42,287 nt of DNA from Euryarchaeota archaeon UBA251 (GTDB lineage: Archaea; Thermoplasmatota; Poseidoniia; Poseidoniales; Thalassarchaeaceae): positions 1-42,287 of the forward strand of contig DAFJ01000090.1 in the NCBI GenBank assembly GCA_002497905.1. The letters are read 5' to 3'. Below the pieces are notes generated by a model. That model was not told the DNA's origin. It did not search any database and saw only the letters and a list, made by a program, of their open reading frames with translations. This document shows, piece by piece, positions 18,344-26,912 of the stretch (position 1 is the stretch's first letter; each line of letters opens with the position of its first letter). The position numbers were made by a program, and so were the translations under genes.

Positions 18344-20356
18344 ATGGGTATGCGGCGGGTATCTATGACGATTCTCGCCATAATGTGTCTGATGATGGTT
18401 CCCTACAATGGTATCGAAAATAGTTCTGCCGCCAGCGGAACTATGCATCAGGGAGCTGTTGAACACACACTATTTTTCATCGGCGATGCTGATGCAACCA
18501 CTGGATCATTCACCCCTTCGAAAACACTCTTAACGGACCTACAAGAACTCGAAGCAACATCTGAAGGAGCAGCCTCTAGAACAGAGTTGTACGTTTTCGA
18601 ACAAACAATCGGAGCAGATGGTACAATCCCGAGTGGCACCTGGACACATCGCATCAACTACGTTGTCGAGGGTGCATCAAATGTTGGAGGAAATTGGTCC
18701 ACTGAGATCATCATAGGTGGCATCTCATTCCTGAGTGGGGAATTTGCTTTCGGCGGAAGAGGAGGAAGCTATGATTTTCCAGTCGAGATTGATGAGATAC
18801 AAGTAAACCAAGGTGACACATTGAAACTCATTTTCTACCTTGAAGGTGGAGTGATTTGGAATTCACCTGATGATAACTCTGAGTTGTATCTAACCTGGGG
18901 TGGACCTGAGTCGGATGCTGGACTAACTATGAATTCGCCTCTTGTAACAATCGATATGCAAGATGCTAATCCAGATGGCGATGTTGTATATTTTCCGATT
19001 AGGCTCCACTCTGATTATGCTGCTGACTTGGCAGATCTCCAGAACATGGAAGCCAGGATTAATGGGATCATTACCGAAGATGTCCCATTCATAAGTACAA
19101 CTACATCTGGAGTTGAGATTGTATACCCATGGAGCATTCCTGCAGGCAGTTCTAGTGGAACTTACTCAATGAATTTCACACTCAATCCACAAGAGGGTGT
19201 TACCATTCAAGCACAACTAGAACACCAGATCGAACTTGGAGAAGGTAGCGGAGATGGAGGCGGATGGAACTTTGGAACTGAGCCTGTAAGAACAGGTGGA
19301 AGCACACTCGACCTCGAATTGGAACTTCGACAATCAGGTGATCGGCTAGAACGAAGTAGCACGTTAACCATCGATGGAGCGGTGACAGTATGGATGCGAT
19401 GGGGCTTGGATAACATCGGGAATGATACTCTGGACTCAACCTCATGGTGGAGGGAGATTAGCGCTGGACAATCAAGCTTAATCGATTCTGAAATCCAAGA
19501 CGGAGAAATCAGTGATGCTGAAATCAAAGTATTGGAGAACCATCTCATCTCAAGCCCACGGAATCTAGCCGACTTCCTAGACCGAGGATTAGCGTTGGAT
19601 TCTACTGCAATTCTTGGGGCAACACCGTTCGATATCGAAGGGGCTATCAATGTCGATATCGATCTGAGAGATTCTTACGGAGTGAAATCTAGTTCTCTAC
19701 AAATTCGCATCCAGACTGCGACCATACTTGATGGTGGAGAAATCACGATGATTGAGAGTTTCGTCCGATCTCAATCGAAGACCTACTGGACAGGAGTAAC
19801 CCTTGATGCCCATCTTTCAACGAATCCTACGCAAGGAATCGCAGGAGTATATGGAGACGGTATCGATTACAGTTACCTACGATATGGTATATCCGAAAAT
19901 GTCCATGTTAGCTTCGGAGAAGATGATCGTAACGAAGATTTTCGAGTAACAATTACACCGGCTAACTCAATTACAGATGCACCTCTAGTAGGTCTGATAC
20001 TCCTCCTTATTGGTATGACACTTACCTTGATGCTTATTTTCAAGATTACGAAGAATCGGATGCGAATTCCTGTAACCATATGGCTCACAGTGATGGGAGC
20101 CACGGTCTCAATTTTGTACATCTATGGAGTCCAGATGAACCTTCTTTTCGGTGCCGAAGGTGGTACCTTCATCATGGGGCTCCTTATCGTATTCGCTAGT
20201 CCGAAAAAGGGCTCAATTGATATCTCAGATGTCCCCGACCGTGACATTCCCATCATCGATTGCCCCAAGTGCAATCAGGCCAACCCAGTTCCATCTGATA
20301 CGCGGCCACTTCGACTCAAGTGTGGCGGTTGTGGAAGGACACTCTTAATCGAATGA
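18344..20356 (+). CDS. Exported membrane protein with C-terminal cytoplasmic zinc ribbon
   Basis: A 670-residue protein. The signal peptide is residues about 1-30. A beta-rich ectodomain of about 510 residues has Gly/Ser/Asp-rich loops and no catalytic motif I recognise. Around residues 545-625 there are three hydrophobic spans, beginning LVGLILLLIGMTLTLMLIF. The last 35 residues form a zinc ribbon with DCPKCNQ and KCGGCGR. The spans should place this ribbon in the cytoplasm if the N-terminal part is outside. A surface protein carrying a zinc ribbon at its inner end could report on or recruit a cytoplasmic partner, but this is inference. Its stop codon directly abuts the stop of the opposing gene. 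Confidence 0.82.
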   Translation: MGMRRVSMTILAIMCLMMVPYNGIENSSAASGTMHQGAVEHTLFFIGDADATTGSFTPSKTLLTDLQELEATSEGAASRTELYVFEQTIGADGTIPSGTWTHRINYVVEGASNVGGNWSTEIIIGGISFLSGEFAFGGRGGSYDFPVEIDEIQVNQGDTLKLIFYLEGGVIWNSPDDNSELYLTWGGPESDAGLTMNSPLVTIDMQDANPDGDVVYFPIRLHSDYAADLADLQNMEARINGIITEDVPFISTTTSGVEIVYPWSIPAGSSSGTYSMNFTLNPQEGVTIQAQLEHQIELGEGSGDGGGWNFGTEPVRTGGSTLDLELELRQSGDRLERSSTLTIDGAVTVWMRWGLDNIGNDTLDSTSWWREISAGQSSLIDSEIQDGEISDAEIKVLENHLISSPRNLADFLDRGLALDSTAILGATPFDIEGAINVDIDLRDSYGVKSSSLQIRIQTATILDGGEITMIESFVRSQSKTYWTGVTLDAHLSTNPTQGIAGVYGDGIDYSYLRYGISENVHVSFGEDDRNEDFRVTITPANSITDAPLVGLILLLIGMTLTLMLIFKITKNRMRIPVTIWLTVMGATVSILYIYGVQMNLLFGAEGGTFIMGLLIVFASPKKGSIDISDVPDRDIPIIDCPKCNQANPVPSDTRPLRLKCGGCGRTLLIE

Positions 20357-21223
20357 TTAGATGTGCATCCCGTCTCGAACAAGACTGTCAATCAGGCGAC
20401 TCAGAAATAAACGCTCATTATCAGCAGAATGGAATGATTGCCCAATATCATGAATCTGTGAGGCCATATCCCTTGACCATGATGGAGCGATAATTCTGTG
20501 CCACCCAAGCTCCTCAACCCTCGGAGTAGAGGGGAGATCGAGAGGTATCAAGGGTAGAAGAAGATTCGAAAGCGCACGAGCTCTGTCTTCTTGGTCCATC
20601 GATGACCATGCAAGGTGTAAACTCTCTAAAGCAAATGCATCAACACCAGGGAGCATTGACACTTCCGGATCAGGAATCTCGGGGAGTGCACGTACATCGA
20701 TGCATCCGACCTCCTGAAGATAATCCCGTAACCGGGTATATACTGGATCGTAGGCCTGATCAAGTGCATCGTGCATCCAATTCCCTGCAAGGACGAAAGG
20801 ACGAAGACGTGACGTTCGATCACCATCTGGAGCGATACGTTCTGCCAGAGCAGCTGCGATAGCCACGGGTGAAAGTCGACCATGTCGACCATCGCCTCGA
20901 TGACCTGCGAGGGCTAATACCGTCGCTGGCCTGATTGTTAATATCAAAGATTGTGAATCCCAAACCGTAGGCCCCTCATCTTGATCCTCAATAAGAATCG
21001 TAGTACCATGATGGACTGGATCATGAGGGTGAAAACGACGATTATATGTCAGCCCCCTGTCAACTAAAGCAGCCTCAATCATCGCATGAGAGAATGCTCC
21101 ACTAAGTGTCAATGGAGCGATTACTGTCAATGAAGATGTAGTATCTGCATCAATATTCGACACTGCTGCTTCGATGGCATCAACTGGCCCTGCGAAGGCT
21201 TCCATCTCAAGGAGCGATGTCAT
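20357..21223 (-). CDS. Putative inactive RecJ/Cdc45-like (DHH-fold) protein beside rps15
   Basis: A 288-residue soluble protein without a clear family assignment. Residues 32-63 (VIAPLTLSGAF...) can be laid on the first motif of DHH/RecJ phosphoesterases, hDxDGhxS, with both metal-binding Asp replaced by Thr39 and Ser41. LALAGHRGD near residue 104 resembles the later GxxGD element of archaeal RecJ-like proteins. The gene follows rps15 by 54 bp, and euryarchaea often carry a RecJ-like/GAN gene there. If correct, this is a non-catalytic relative like eukaryotic Cdc45, possibly in the replicative helicase complex. It is shorter than GAN (about 450 residues) and the match is by eye, so a plain hypothetical protein remains possible. 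Confidence 0.45.
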   Translation of the reverse strand: MTSLLEMEAFAGPVDAIEAAVSNIDADTTSSLTVIAPLTLSGAFSHAMIEAALVDRGLTYNRRFHPHDPVHHGTTILIEDQDEGPTVWDSQSLILTIRPATVLALAGHRGDGRHGRLSPVAIAAALAERIAPDGDRTSRLRPFVLAGNWMHDALDQAYDPVYTRLRDYLQEVGCIDVRALPEIPDPEVSMLPGVDAFALESLHLAWSSMDQEDRARALSNLLLPLIPLDLPSTPRVEELGWHRIIAPSWSRDMASQIHDIGQSFHSADNERLFLSRLIDSLVRDGMHI

Positions 21224-21277
21224 AGTTCAGAACCACAGAGTCGATGGTTCAAGACCCCTACGCTGTGAACAAGGGTA

Positions 21278-21733
21278 TCAGTTCACTGCAAGACGGAGTT
21301 GTTCGCGCTTGTAAGTCCAATCAGATTCAAGTGACCCTGCACCCTTGTGATAACGAGCAAGACGACGAATCTTGGATTCAACAAGTTGGAGTTGACGGCG
21401 ATTGTGGAGATCCTTGCGGTTCTCGGATAGATGGTCGAGCATCCGGAGAGCCTTGCGCATGAGATCCATCAAATCCTCCGGGATTGAAGGAGATATATCG
21501 TTGCGGGCAAGAACCTGTCCAATACGCTCACCCATGACCATTCGAACACTTGGGACAGCATGCTGGTCGCGTAGAATAATTCCAATCTGAGCGGTTGTGT
21601 GGCCCTTCTTAGCAAGATCAACGATTGTCTCCTCAATCTGGGCCTTATCAGTGTTAGACCATGCCGGAGCCGAATCGATATGAGGTCGAGTAGACCCACT
21701 CTTGCCTCGGCCAGGTGCGTGCATCCTCGACAT
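21278..21733 (-). CDS. rps15: Small ribosomal subunit protein uS15, archaeal type
   Basis: A 151-residue uS15. The archaeal/eukaryal N-terminal extension begins MSRMHAPGRGKSGS, matching the usual start, so the first Met is preferred to the internal one at residue 4. The core includes GERIGQVLARN and the rRNA-binding segment LMRKALRMLDHLSENRKDLHNRRQL. The C-terminus carries the family YHKGAGSLESDWTY variant of the helix-end motif. It binds the central domain of 16S rRNA in the 30S subunit. GAGGGG lies 6 nt before the ATG. A small frame ending TAATG overlaps the start by one base. Confidence 0.96.
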   Translation of the reverse strand: MSRMHAPGRGKSGSTRPHIDSAPAWSNTDKAQIEETIVDLAKKGHTTAQIGIILRDQHAVPSVRMVMGERIGQVLARNDISPSIPEDLMDLMRKALRMLDHLSENRKDLHNRRQLQLVESKIRRLARYHKGAGSLESDWTYKREQLRLAVN

Positions 21734-21798
21734 TAATGACCCCTCAGCAGCACCGCGACTTGCTTCCCCTCTTTAACCGCTCCGTCCATGAGAAGCAT
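21733..21798 (-). CDS. Possible 21-codon small ORF bridging arcS and rps15
   Basis: This frame starts with ATG 4 nt after the arcS stop and ends TAA, overlapping the rps15 ATG as TAATG. It reads MLLMDGAVKEGKQVAVLLRGH. The placement fits a coupling leader peptide that keeps ribosomes moving from arcS into rps15. The same frame is open upstream for about 30 more codons inside the arcS 3' end. Its small size means chance is a real alternative. Confidence 0.3.
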   Translation of the reverse strand: MLLMDGAVKEGKQVAVLLRGH

Positions 21799-21802
21799 GG
21801 GT

Positions 21803-23614
21803 TCAGCCAAGGCGATGGTGTGAACGGGCAAGGCGACCAGGAGATCCTGCCCATTCCCAATGTGAGGCAGTTGCTCGTGCAGAACCAATCAAATTCCCAT
21901 CTTGAATAACAAGTAAATCATCACCTACACGGATACCTGCAGGGTATGAAGAGATGATAGTGGAGAAAATATCGCCTCTCCAATCAATATCTGCTTGAAG
22001 CTCAATCTCAGGGAGGGTCTTCGTCTCATGAAGAATAGGAAGAGCCGCCTTTGAGAAAGCGAAACGTCCAGCATCAGGATGCCATTGAGCAATCTGTATG
22101 CTGTTCTTCTGAAGCCTCCACTTTGGGGGTCTTCCTTCGATACGGACATCGTCGAGCCAGGCATCAGTTCCATACTGAAACCGCGACAACGCCCGATAAC
22201 ATTCGATTCGGTGACGATGCCCCTTAGGTGCCCGAATACCGAGATCAGAGACCAGTTCTTTGATGACAGATTCCAGACGCTCAAGAGACTCGGGATTCCC
22301 TGCGGTGCGACCTTCTCGCGAATCGATGATGTCTAGATTCGGGAAGTGGGATGCAAGATTCATTCCCGAATGATCGATAACCTTCTCGTAACCAACTCTC
22401 TCAACTAGCCTGGCGAGCATCGAATGAATCATGTCTAATTCATCGAGGTCCCAATCCCCTGTAACTGGGATGTCATAATGTGCTGCTGGCCAAAGGTCCT
22501 CAAGTGCACGTGGAACTAGCCCGAGAGGAGATGTAACCATCACCTGATCTACTCCATTAGATTGGATGTGCCGAGCGAACCTTCTGTGACTTTGTGATTC
22601 ACGGTAGGGTTTCCGTTGACTACAGGGAAGGAGAAGGAGGATACGCGATGAATGACTAGGAGGATTGTAGTCCTCACTCACACGATGCCTCCAATCGTGA
22701 ACTAAAGGGTCCTGCCGACTAGTGACTGCATTAAATCGGAATTTGCGTGAAGATGGAACAAATCGATTGAGAGGGGCTTCATTGTCTCGAAGTAAAGCAT
22801 CGAATCTACGAAGATGCTCGACACTGCTTGCGCTATTCAGAGCCTGCATCTCAACTAATTCACGCAAGGTCCCATTTCGAATTGCTGAACGGATCGAATG
22901 AGAAACATCGACCCACTCCTGAATCCATCGATCTTCAGATTCGCTGTCATGGAATGGGCGAGGACCCAGCATTGTGAGCAGGTGTCCATGACTAGCTGCG
23001 AAGCGGGCCCGAGATGAATCGAATAGATCTACACCCATCCAAGATAAGAGGGCTGCATTATCAGGGCCCCCTAAGCCGGGAGTCCACAAAAGAGCCGCTG
23101 GGAATCGTTCTCTTAATGTCCGGATTGCGAGAATTAAATCGGCGCCAGAGGAACTAAGCTGTGGAGCATCGACAAGAACAACGATATCTGGTCGGAGATC
23201 GGGATTGGAAAGACGAGAATCATGATGAAGGCTCTGCCAAGATAACAAAAGCCACGCAGAATCTCCGCCGGATCGACCTGAATCCGAGTCGTTCAGAGAT
23301 GGTGGTAGGTGAAGACCTTCCTCTACCTCCCACTGGATAATCGAGGACTCACCAGATACATCGAAATCAGGGTCCAATGTTTCCATTGAAAGCATAGCAG
23401 GTGAACTGGTAGGATCGCGTTTGAAACGAAAAGCACAATGAGGGAGGAATGATTCAGGATCATCCTGAATCATCACCATCGCAGGGGTTTCAGACGAGGG
23501 GGAACGACGATCCCCAAGTCCAAGGATTCGAGCATGACGGTTCCTAGCGAGAACAGTCCGTCCGAGTGCCTTCATACCACGCCCATCCTGAAGGCTCGCT
23601 TGAATGATTCTCAT
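21803..23614 (-). CDS. arcS: Archaeosine synthase (ArcS/TgtA2 type)
   Basis: A protein of about 603 residues related to archaeal tRNA-guanine transglycosylase. ArcS converts preQ0 at position 15 of tRNA towards archaeosine. The diagnostic motif PCSQRKPYRESQSH (PC-x3-KPY-x2-S-x2-H) is intact, followed by TSPLGLVPRALEDLWPAAHYD. The N-terminal half is a diverged TGT-like barrel. The C-terminus is a PUA-type RNA-binding domain from GIRVGDDLLVIQDG to SHHR. The lysine/glutamine donor partners and the preQ0-inserting ArcTGT are not in the window. The start is uncertain: 23704 would overlap the divergent gene's ATG, while 23614 or 23575 leaves promoter room and gives a normal family length. It is the first gene of the arcS-rps15 run. 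Confidence 0.88.
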   Translation of the reverse strand: MRIIQASLQDGRGMKALGRTVLARNRHARILGLGDRRSPSSETPAMVMIQDDPESFLPHCAFRFKRDPTSSPAMLSMETLDPDFDVSGESSIIQWEVEEGLHLPPSLNDSDSGRSGGDSAWLLLSWQSLHHDSRLSNPDLRPDIVVLVDAPQLSSSGADLILAIRTLRERFPAALLWTPGLGGPDNAALLSWMGVDLFDSSRARFAASHGHLLTMLGPRPFHDSESEDRWIQEWVDVSHSIRSAIRNGTLRELVEMQALNSASSVEHLRRFDALLRDNEAPLNRFVPSSRKFRFNAVTSRQDPLVHDWRHRVSEDYNPPSHSSRILLLLPCSQRKPYRESQSHRRFARHIQSNGVDQVMVTSPLGLVPRALEDLWPAAHYDIPVTGDWDLDELDMIHSMLARLVERVGYEKVIDHSGMNLASHFPNLDIIDSREGRTAGNPESLERLESVIKELVSDLGIRAPKGHRHRIECYRALSRFQYGTDAWLDDVRIEGRPPKWRLQKNSIQIAQWHPDAGRFAFSKAALPILHETKTLPEIELQADIDWRGDIFSTIISSYPAGIRVGDDLLVIQDGNLIGSARATASHWEWAGSPGRLARSHHRLG

Positions 23615-23702
23615 CCATTCAGGTGTCCTACGGAGTGTTTCTACAGGATTAGGTGACACTCCTGCGCGTGGGTCTAAGTGCCCCTTCTCGGCAGATTGTC
23701 TC

Positions 23703-25709
23703 ATGGGCAGGGGATTCGCGACCACAGTTGGCGCGGTAATCCTTCTGATTCTCACTGTTTGCAATCCTCTCACCGTTACAGCAGAATCTGGCAGTGAGGA
23801 AATAATCGAGGTGGAATCCAATGGTGACATTGGATGGGTTCAATTAAGCTGCGACTCTCCTAACAGTGGTGCATGCAATACTGCCTCAATCCGAATCATA
23901 GATTCCGACGGAGAGGTTCACGAGTTAGAAGCAGATGCAAGTAATTCAGCAGAGATATGGTTAGATGGTGGAGAAGGTACAGTATCCATACATCTTCCTC
24001 CGCAGCACAACTCTAGTCACTGGAATGTTCACTACGTGATCCCTACATCCGAGGGACACGAAGTGGAAGATCATCCAGAATCAATGAGTGACCCAGATGT
24101 ACAAGATGCCAACGAGGGACAGAATACAGGATTACTCGTGGAGAACGATGTTGATGCAATTCATATCCCCTCAGGAAAGGGGGACATCATCGCTCTTAAT
24201 CTCGAAGCATTTCGTACTAACCTCAGTATCGACGTATATGACAAATCGACTCAGCCGCCCTCCTTGATTGGAAATACCGACGGAGATAACCTAGTAGTTG
24301 AATCACCATCTGATGAAGGATTAGATATCAAGGTTCGAGCCGGTGGAGGAACCGAGGATAATCCGTATCGATTTGAAATGAAAATCCATACTGATGAAGA
24401 GGAAATAAGCGACTCAATCCCACCTCTGGCTGAATGGCAAGGCAGTATCGGGCCATCCGATACAAATGGAGATATCATCAGTCTGCAAGTGGGAGCATCT
24501 AACGAAGTACGGATTGCCATTCATTCATCAGATTACGATATCAACATCGAACGAATCAACGGAGATTCGAGCGAGACACTGAACTCAAGTCATGGGTCGC
24601 CCAAATTGATTGTAATCGAGGATGTAGGCCCTGCCACTGTAATCTTGGATATCCGAATCACCTCGGAGAATCCTGCCATCTACTCTGTCAGCCATACGGT
24701 CGTGGGACCTAGAGATGGAGACACCCTGGGCGATGCACCAAATCGGATGTTTGAAATCGGCGATAATCAGGCAGCTTGGCCAACCATTGAACATGATGGT
24801 GTACAGAGACAGGGACATCTTTCCTCACCTGAAGATGTAGATATCTGGCTGTTGGAAATCGAAGATGAAAATGGATCTAATGTGAAAATTAACCCTATGC
24901 TAGAATCTACGAACTGTTGTTTAATTCAGATTCTGAATGTCGATGAAAACGGCATACTTGGAGGATTCACATCCGAACAAAATCTATCGAAAGGCACTCA
25001 TGCCATCAGAGTGAGTAAGAACCCAAACTCAACAGGTACTTGGAACCCATATTACTCGTTTACAATCACTGAGACACCACTCGACGGGCCTGCAGTATAT
25101 GTGGATAGATCAGATGAATTCATGACATTCTACATCCTTGCAGGATTCCTATTCCTATTACCTCTGCTTCCGATTGCTTACTGGCAATGGAAAGATCGAG
25201 GAACAATTCGGGTCGAGCGCCATGAGCGCCGTAGATTAAGTCGGCTAAGAGAACGGTTGTCAGGTATCGGACTTGATTCCCAAAATGACGATGATATCGA
25301 TGCTGCATTGAACTCGCTTGGTGATTCCGAATGGGATGCAATTGTGGATGAATGGGGTGAACCACTCCTCCGCTATCGGACCGAAGATATCGAGATCGCA
25401 GCATGGAAACCAATTGACGTAGAGGCCACACTCCTTGTAGGTCTACGACCAATCAAGGAATGGATGCATGCTGGTCTTCGCCTCTCAGTTCAATCTGGAG
25501 AGCGGATTGAGATTAACAATGTACATCCTAAGAGAATCCATTTCGAAGATGAGATTGCCATTGATCGACTTCCTATCGGAGAACTTCTATTCCTCCGAAT
25601 CCGCCATGAGGATGGACCAAAGAAGGTAGACATAATCCTCAACGGAACAATCAATGGCGAACAAGTGACTGCGATGCCCCCTAGAGCCGTTGGCATTGAA
25701 GAGGAATAA
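23703..25709 (+). CDS. Single-span surface protein with PPC-like ectodomain and cytoplasmic domain
   Basis: A 668-residue protein. The signal peptide at residues about 1-27 ends near VTAES. The ectodomain (about 28-470) is acidic and has several beta-sandwich units resembling bacterial pre-peptidase C-terminal (PPC) domains, for example segments with EDVDIWLLEIED and GTHAIRVSKNP. The membrane span is FYILAGFLFLLPLLPIAYW at about 476-494, followed by Arg-rich residues. The roughly 170-residue cytoplasmic part has a helical start (RRLSRLRERLSGIG) and then a beta-rich portion I cannot assign. Function unknown. The gene is divergent from arcS, and its stop codon abuts the dnaJ stop with no intervening base. 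Confidence 0.82.
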   Translation: MGRGFATTVGAVILLILTVCNPLTVTAESGSEEIIEVESNGDIGWVQLSCDSPNSGACNTASIRIIDSDGEVHELEADASNSAEIWLDGGEGTVSIHLPPQHNSSHWNVHYVIPTSEGHEVEDHPESMSDPDVQDANEGQNTGLLVENDVDAIHIPSGKGDIIALNLEAFRTNLSIDVYDKSTQPPSLIGNTDGDNLVVESPSDEGLDIKVRAGGGTEDNPYRFEMKIHTDEEEISDSIPPLAEWQGSIGPSDTNGDIISLQVGASNEVRIAIHSSDYDINIERINGDSSETLNSSHGSPKLIVIEDVGPATVILDIRITSENPAIYSVSHTVVGPRDGDTLGDAPNRMFEIGDNQAAWPTIEHDGVQRQGHLSSPEDVDIWLLEIEDENGSNVKINPMLESTNCCLIQILNVDENGILGGFTSEQNLSKGTHAIRVSKNPNSTGTWNPYYSFTITETPLDGPAVYVDRSDEFMTFYILAGFLFLLPLLPIAYWQWKDRGTIRVERHERRRLSRLRERLSGIGLDSQNDDDIDAALNSLGDSEWDAIVDEWGEPLLRYRTEDIEIAAWKPIDVEATLLVGLRPIKEWMHAGLRLSVQSGERIEINNVHPKRIHFEDEIAIDRLPIGELLFLRIRHEDGPKKVDIILNGTINGEQVTAMPPRAVGIEEE

Positions 25710-26858
25710 TCAGCCACGATCTTTACGACGGTCATCAGCTTCTGAACGAATAGAATCAACTACGCCATCATCAGGGAGATTCAACACATCTGATAGAGAT
25801 TTGAGGGTTGATAGGTCTGAACGATCAAGATTTTTCGGCACATGTAACTTAATCAAAACAGTAACATCTCCGCGCCCGCGACCTCTAGCACGAGTAATTC
25901 CTCGGCCTGAAATATCGATTGTCTCCCCTGGCCGAGTAGATGGCTTGATTACGATTTCAAGGTCCTTACCATCAAGATGAGGAATACGGAATGTTCGACC
26001 TTGAACAAGATCACCGAAACCAACTGGAAGAGCCATCAGCAAATCCGCATCTGATCTTTCAAACCATGGATGATTAGTTACTGAGACCTCAATGTAAAGG
26101 TGGCCATTCGTACCTATTCCATTAGCGGGAGGCTCTCCTTGACCTTGCATCCTTAGACGCGTCCCCTCAGGGACTCCTGCAGGTACATTGAATCGGATTG
26201 TTCGCTCCTTACGAACGCGGCCATCCCCTTTACAGGAACGACATGGATCCTTGATGACCCGTCCAGAACCGGAACAATTTGGACAATCTACAACGGTCTC
26301 TTGAAGGAAGGGGCCAATCCTCTGCGTCTGAGTTATTCGCCCCCTGCCTTCACAGGTTGAACAACGAGAAATCGAAGAGGAATCTGCTGAACCACTACCC
26401 ATGCAAGGCTCACAAGTAACGAGAGATTCGATTGTAGCCTCCTCTTCTGAACCGTTGAACATCGCTTCAAAAGAGATGCGATGTCGAACAAGCAAATCAT
26501 TACCCTTTGGTTCCCGGCGCCTCTGTCGCCCGCCACCGAAAAATTGGGTGAAAATCGAATCAAGACCATCGCCGAAGATATCCTCGAAGTTGATATTCAC
26601 TCCTTGGAATCCGCCACTGAATGGATCGCCGCCTGGACGATTATGTCCGAATGTGTCGTACTGACGACGCTGTTCAGAATTGGACAGAATCGCATAAGCC
26701 TCCTGAACCTCCTTGAATCTCGCCTCTGCCTCTTCATCATCAGGATTCTTGTCAGGGTGGTACTTTCTCGCAAGAGAACGGAAGGCTTTCTTGAGTTCTT
26801 GATCCGTTGCCTTCTTGTCAACACCAAGGACTTCGTAGTAGTCCCTCTTCTCAGACAT
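25710..26858 (-). CDS. dnaJ: Chaperone protein DnaJ
   Basis: A 382-residue type I J-protein that stimulates DnaK ATPase and delivers unfolded clients. The J-domain has the HPD motif in ARKYHPDKNP near residue 34. A Gly/Phe-rich linker follows. The zinc region has all four CxxCxGxG repeats: CEPCMGSG, CSTCEGRG, CPNCSGSG and CRSCKGDG. Two C-terminal client-binding domains complete it. The ATG at 26858 is the natural start because the J-domain begins at once (RDYYEVLGV). dnaK and grpE are not adjacent; upstream on the same strand are a zinc-ribbon membrane protein and a glycosyltransferase. GGGGAG lies about 6 nt before the start. Confidence 0.97.
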   Translation of the reverse strand: MSEKRDYYEVLGVDKKATDQELKKAFRSLARKYHPDKNPDDEEAEARFKEVQEAYAILSNSEQRRQYDTFGHNRPGGDPFSGGFQGVNINFEDIFGDGLDSIFTQFFGGGRQRRREPKGNDLLVRHRISFEAMFNGSEEEATIESLVTCEPCMGSGSADSSSISRCSTCEGRGRITQTQRIGPFLQETVVDCPNCSGSGRVIKDPCRSCKGDGRVRKERTIRFNVPAGVPEGTRLRMQGQGEPPANGIGTNGHLYIEVSVTNHPWFERSDADLLMALPVGFGDLVQGRTFRIPHLDGKDLEIVIKPSTRPGETIDISGRGITRARGRGRGDVTVLIKLHVPKNLDRSDLSTLKSLSDVLNLPDDGVVDSIRSEADDRRKDRG

Positions 26859-26912
26859 GAAGCACTCCCCGTGCAACGAGGTGAAGGCCCCCCCTTTCAA
26901 CCGTTCCCGGAC

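Noticed and set aside
21240..21262. GGTTCAAGACC resembling a tRNA T-loop
   Set aside because: The free interval is only 54 bp and no acceptor stem or anticodon arm can be drawn, so no tRNA is called.
21733..21870. arcS frameshift that would extend the protein by a PUA-like tail
   Set aside because: The in-frame ending (WEWAGSPGRLARSHHR) already matches a normal PUA C-terminus, so a frameshift is not needed; the extra frame is reported only as a small ORF.
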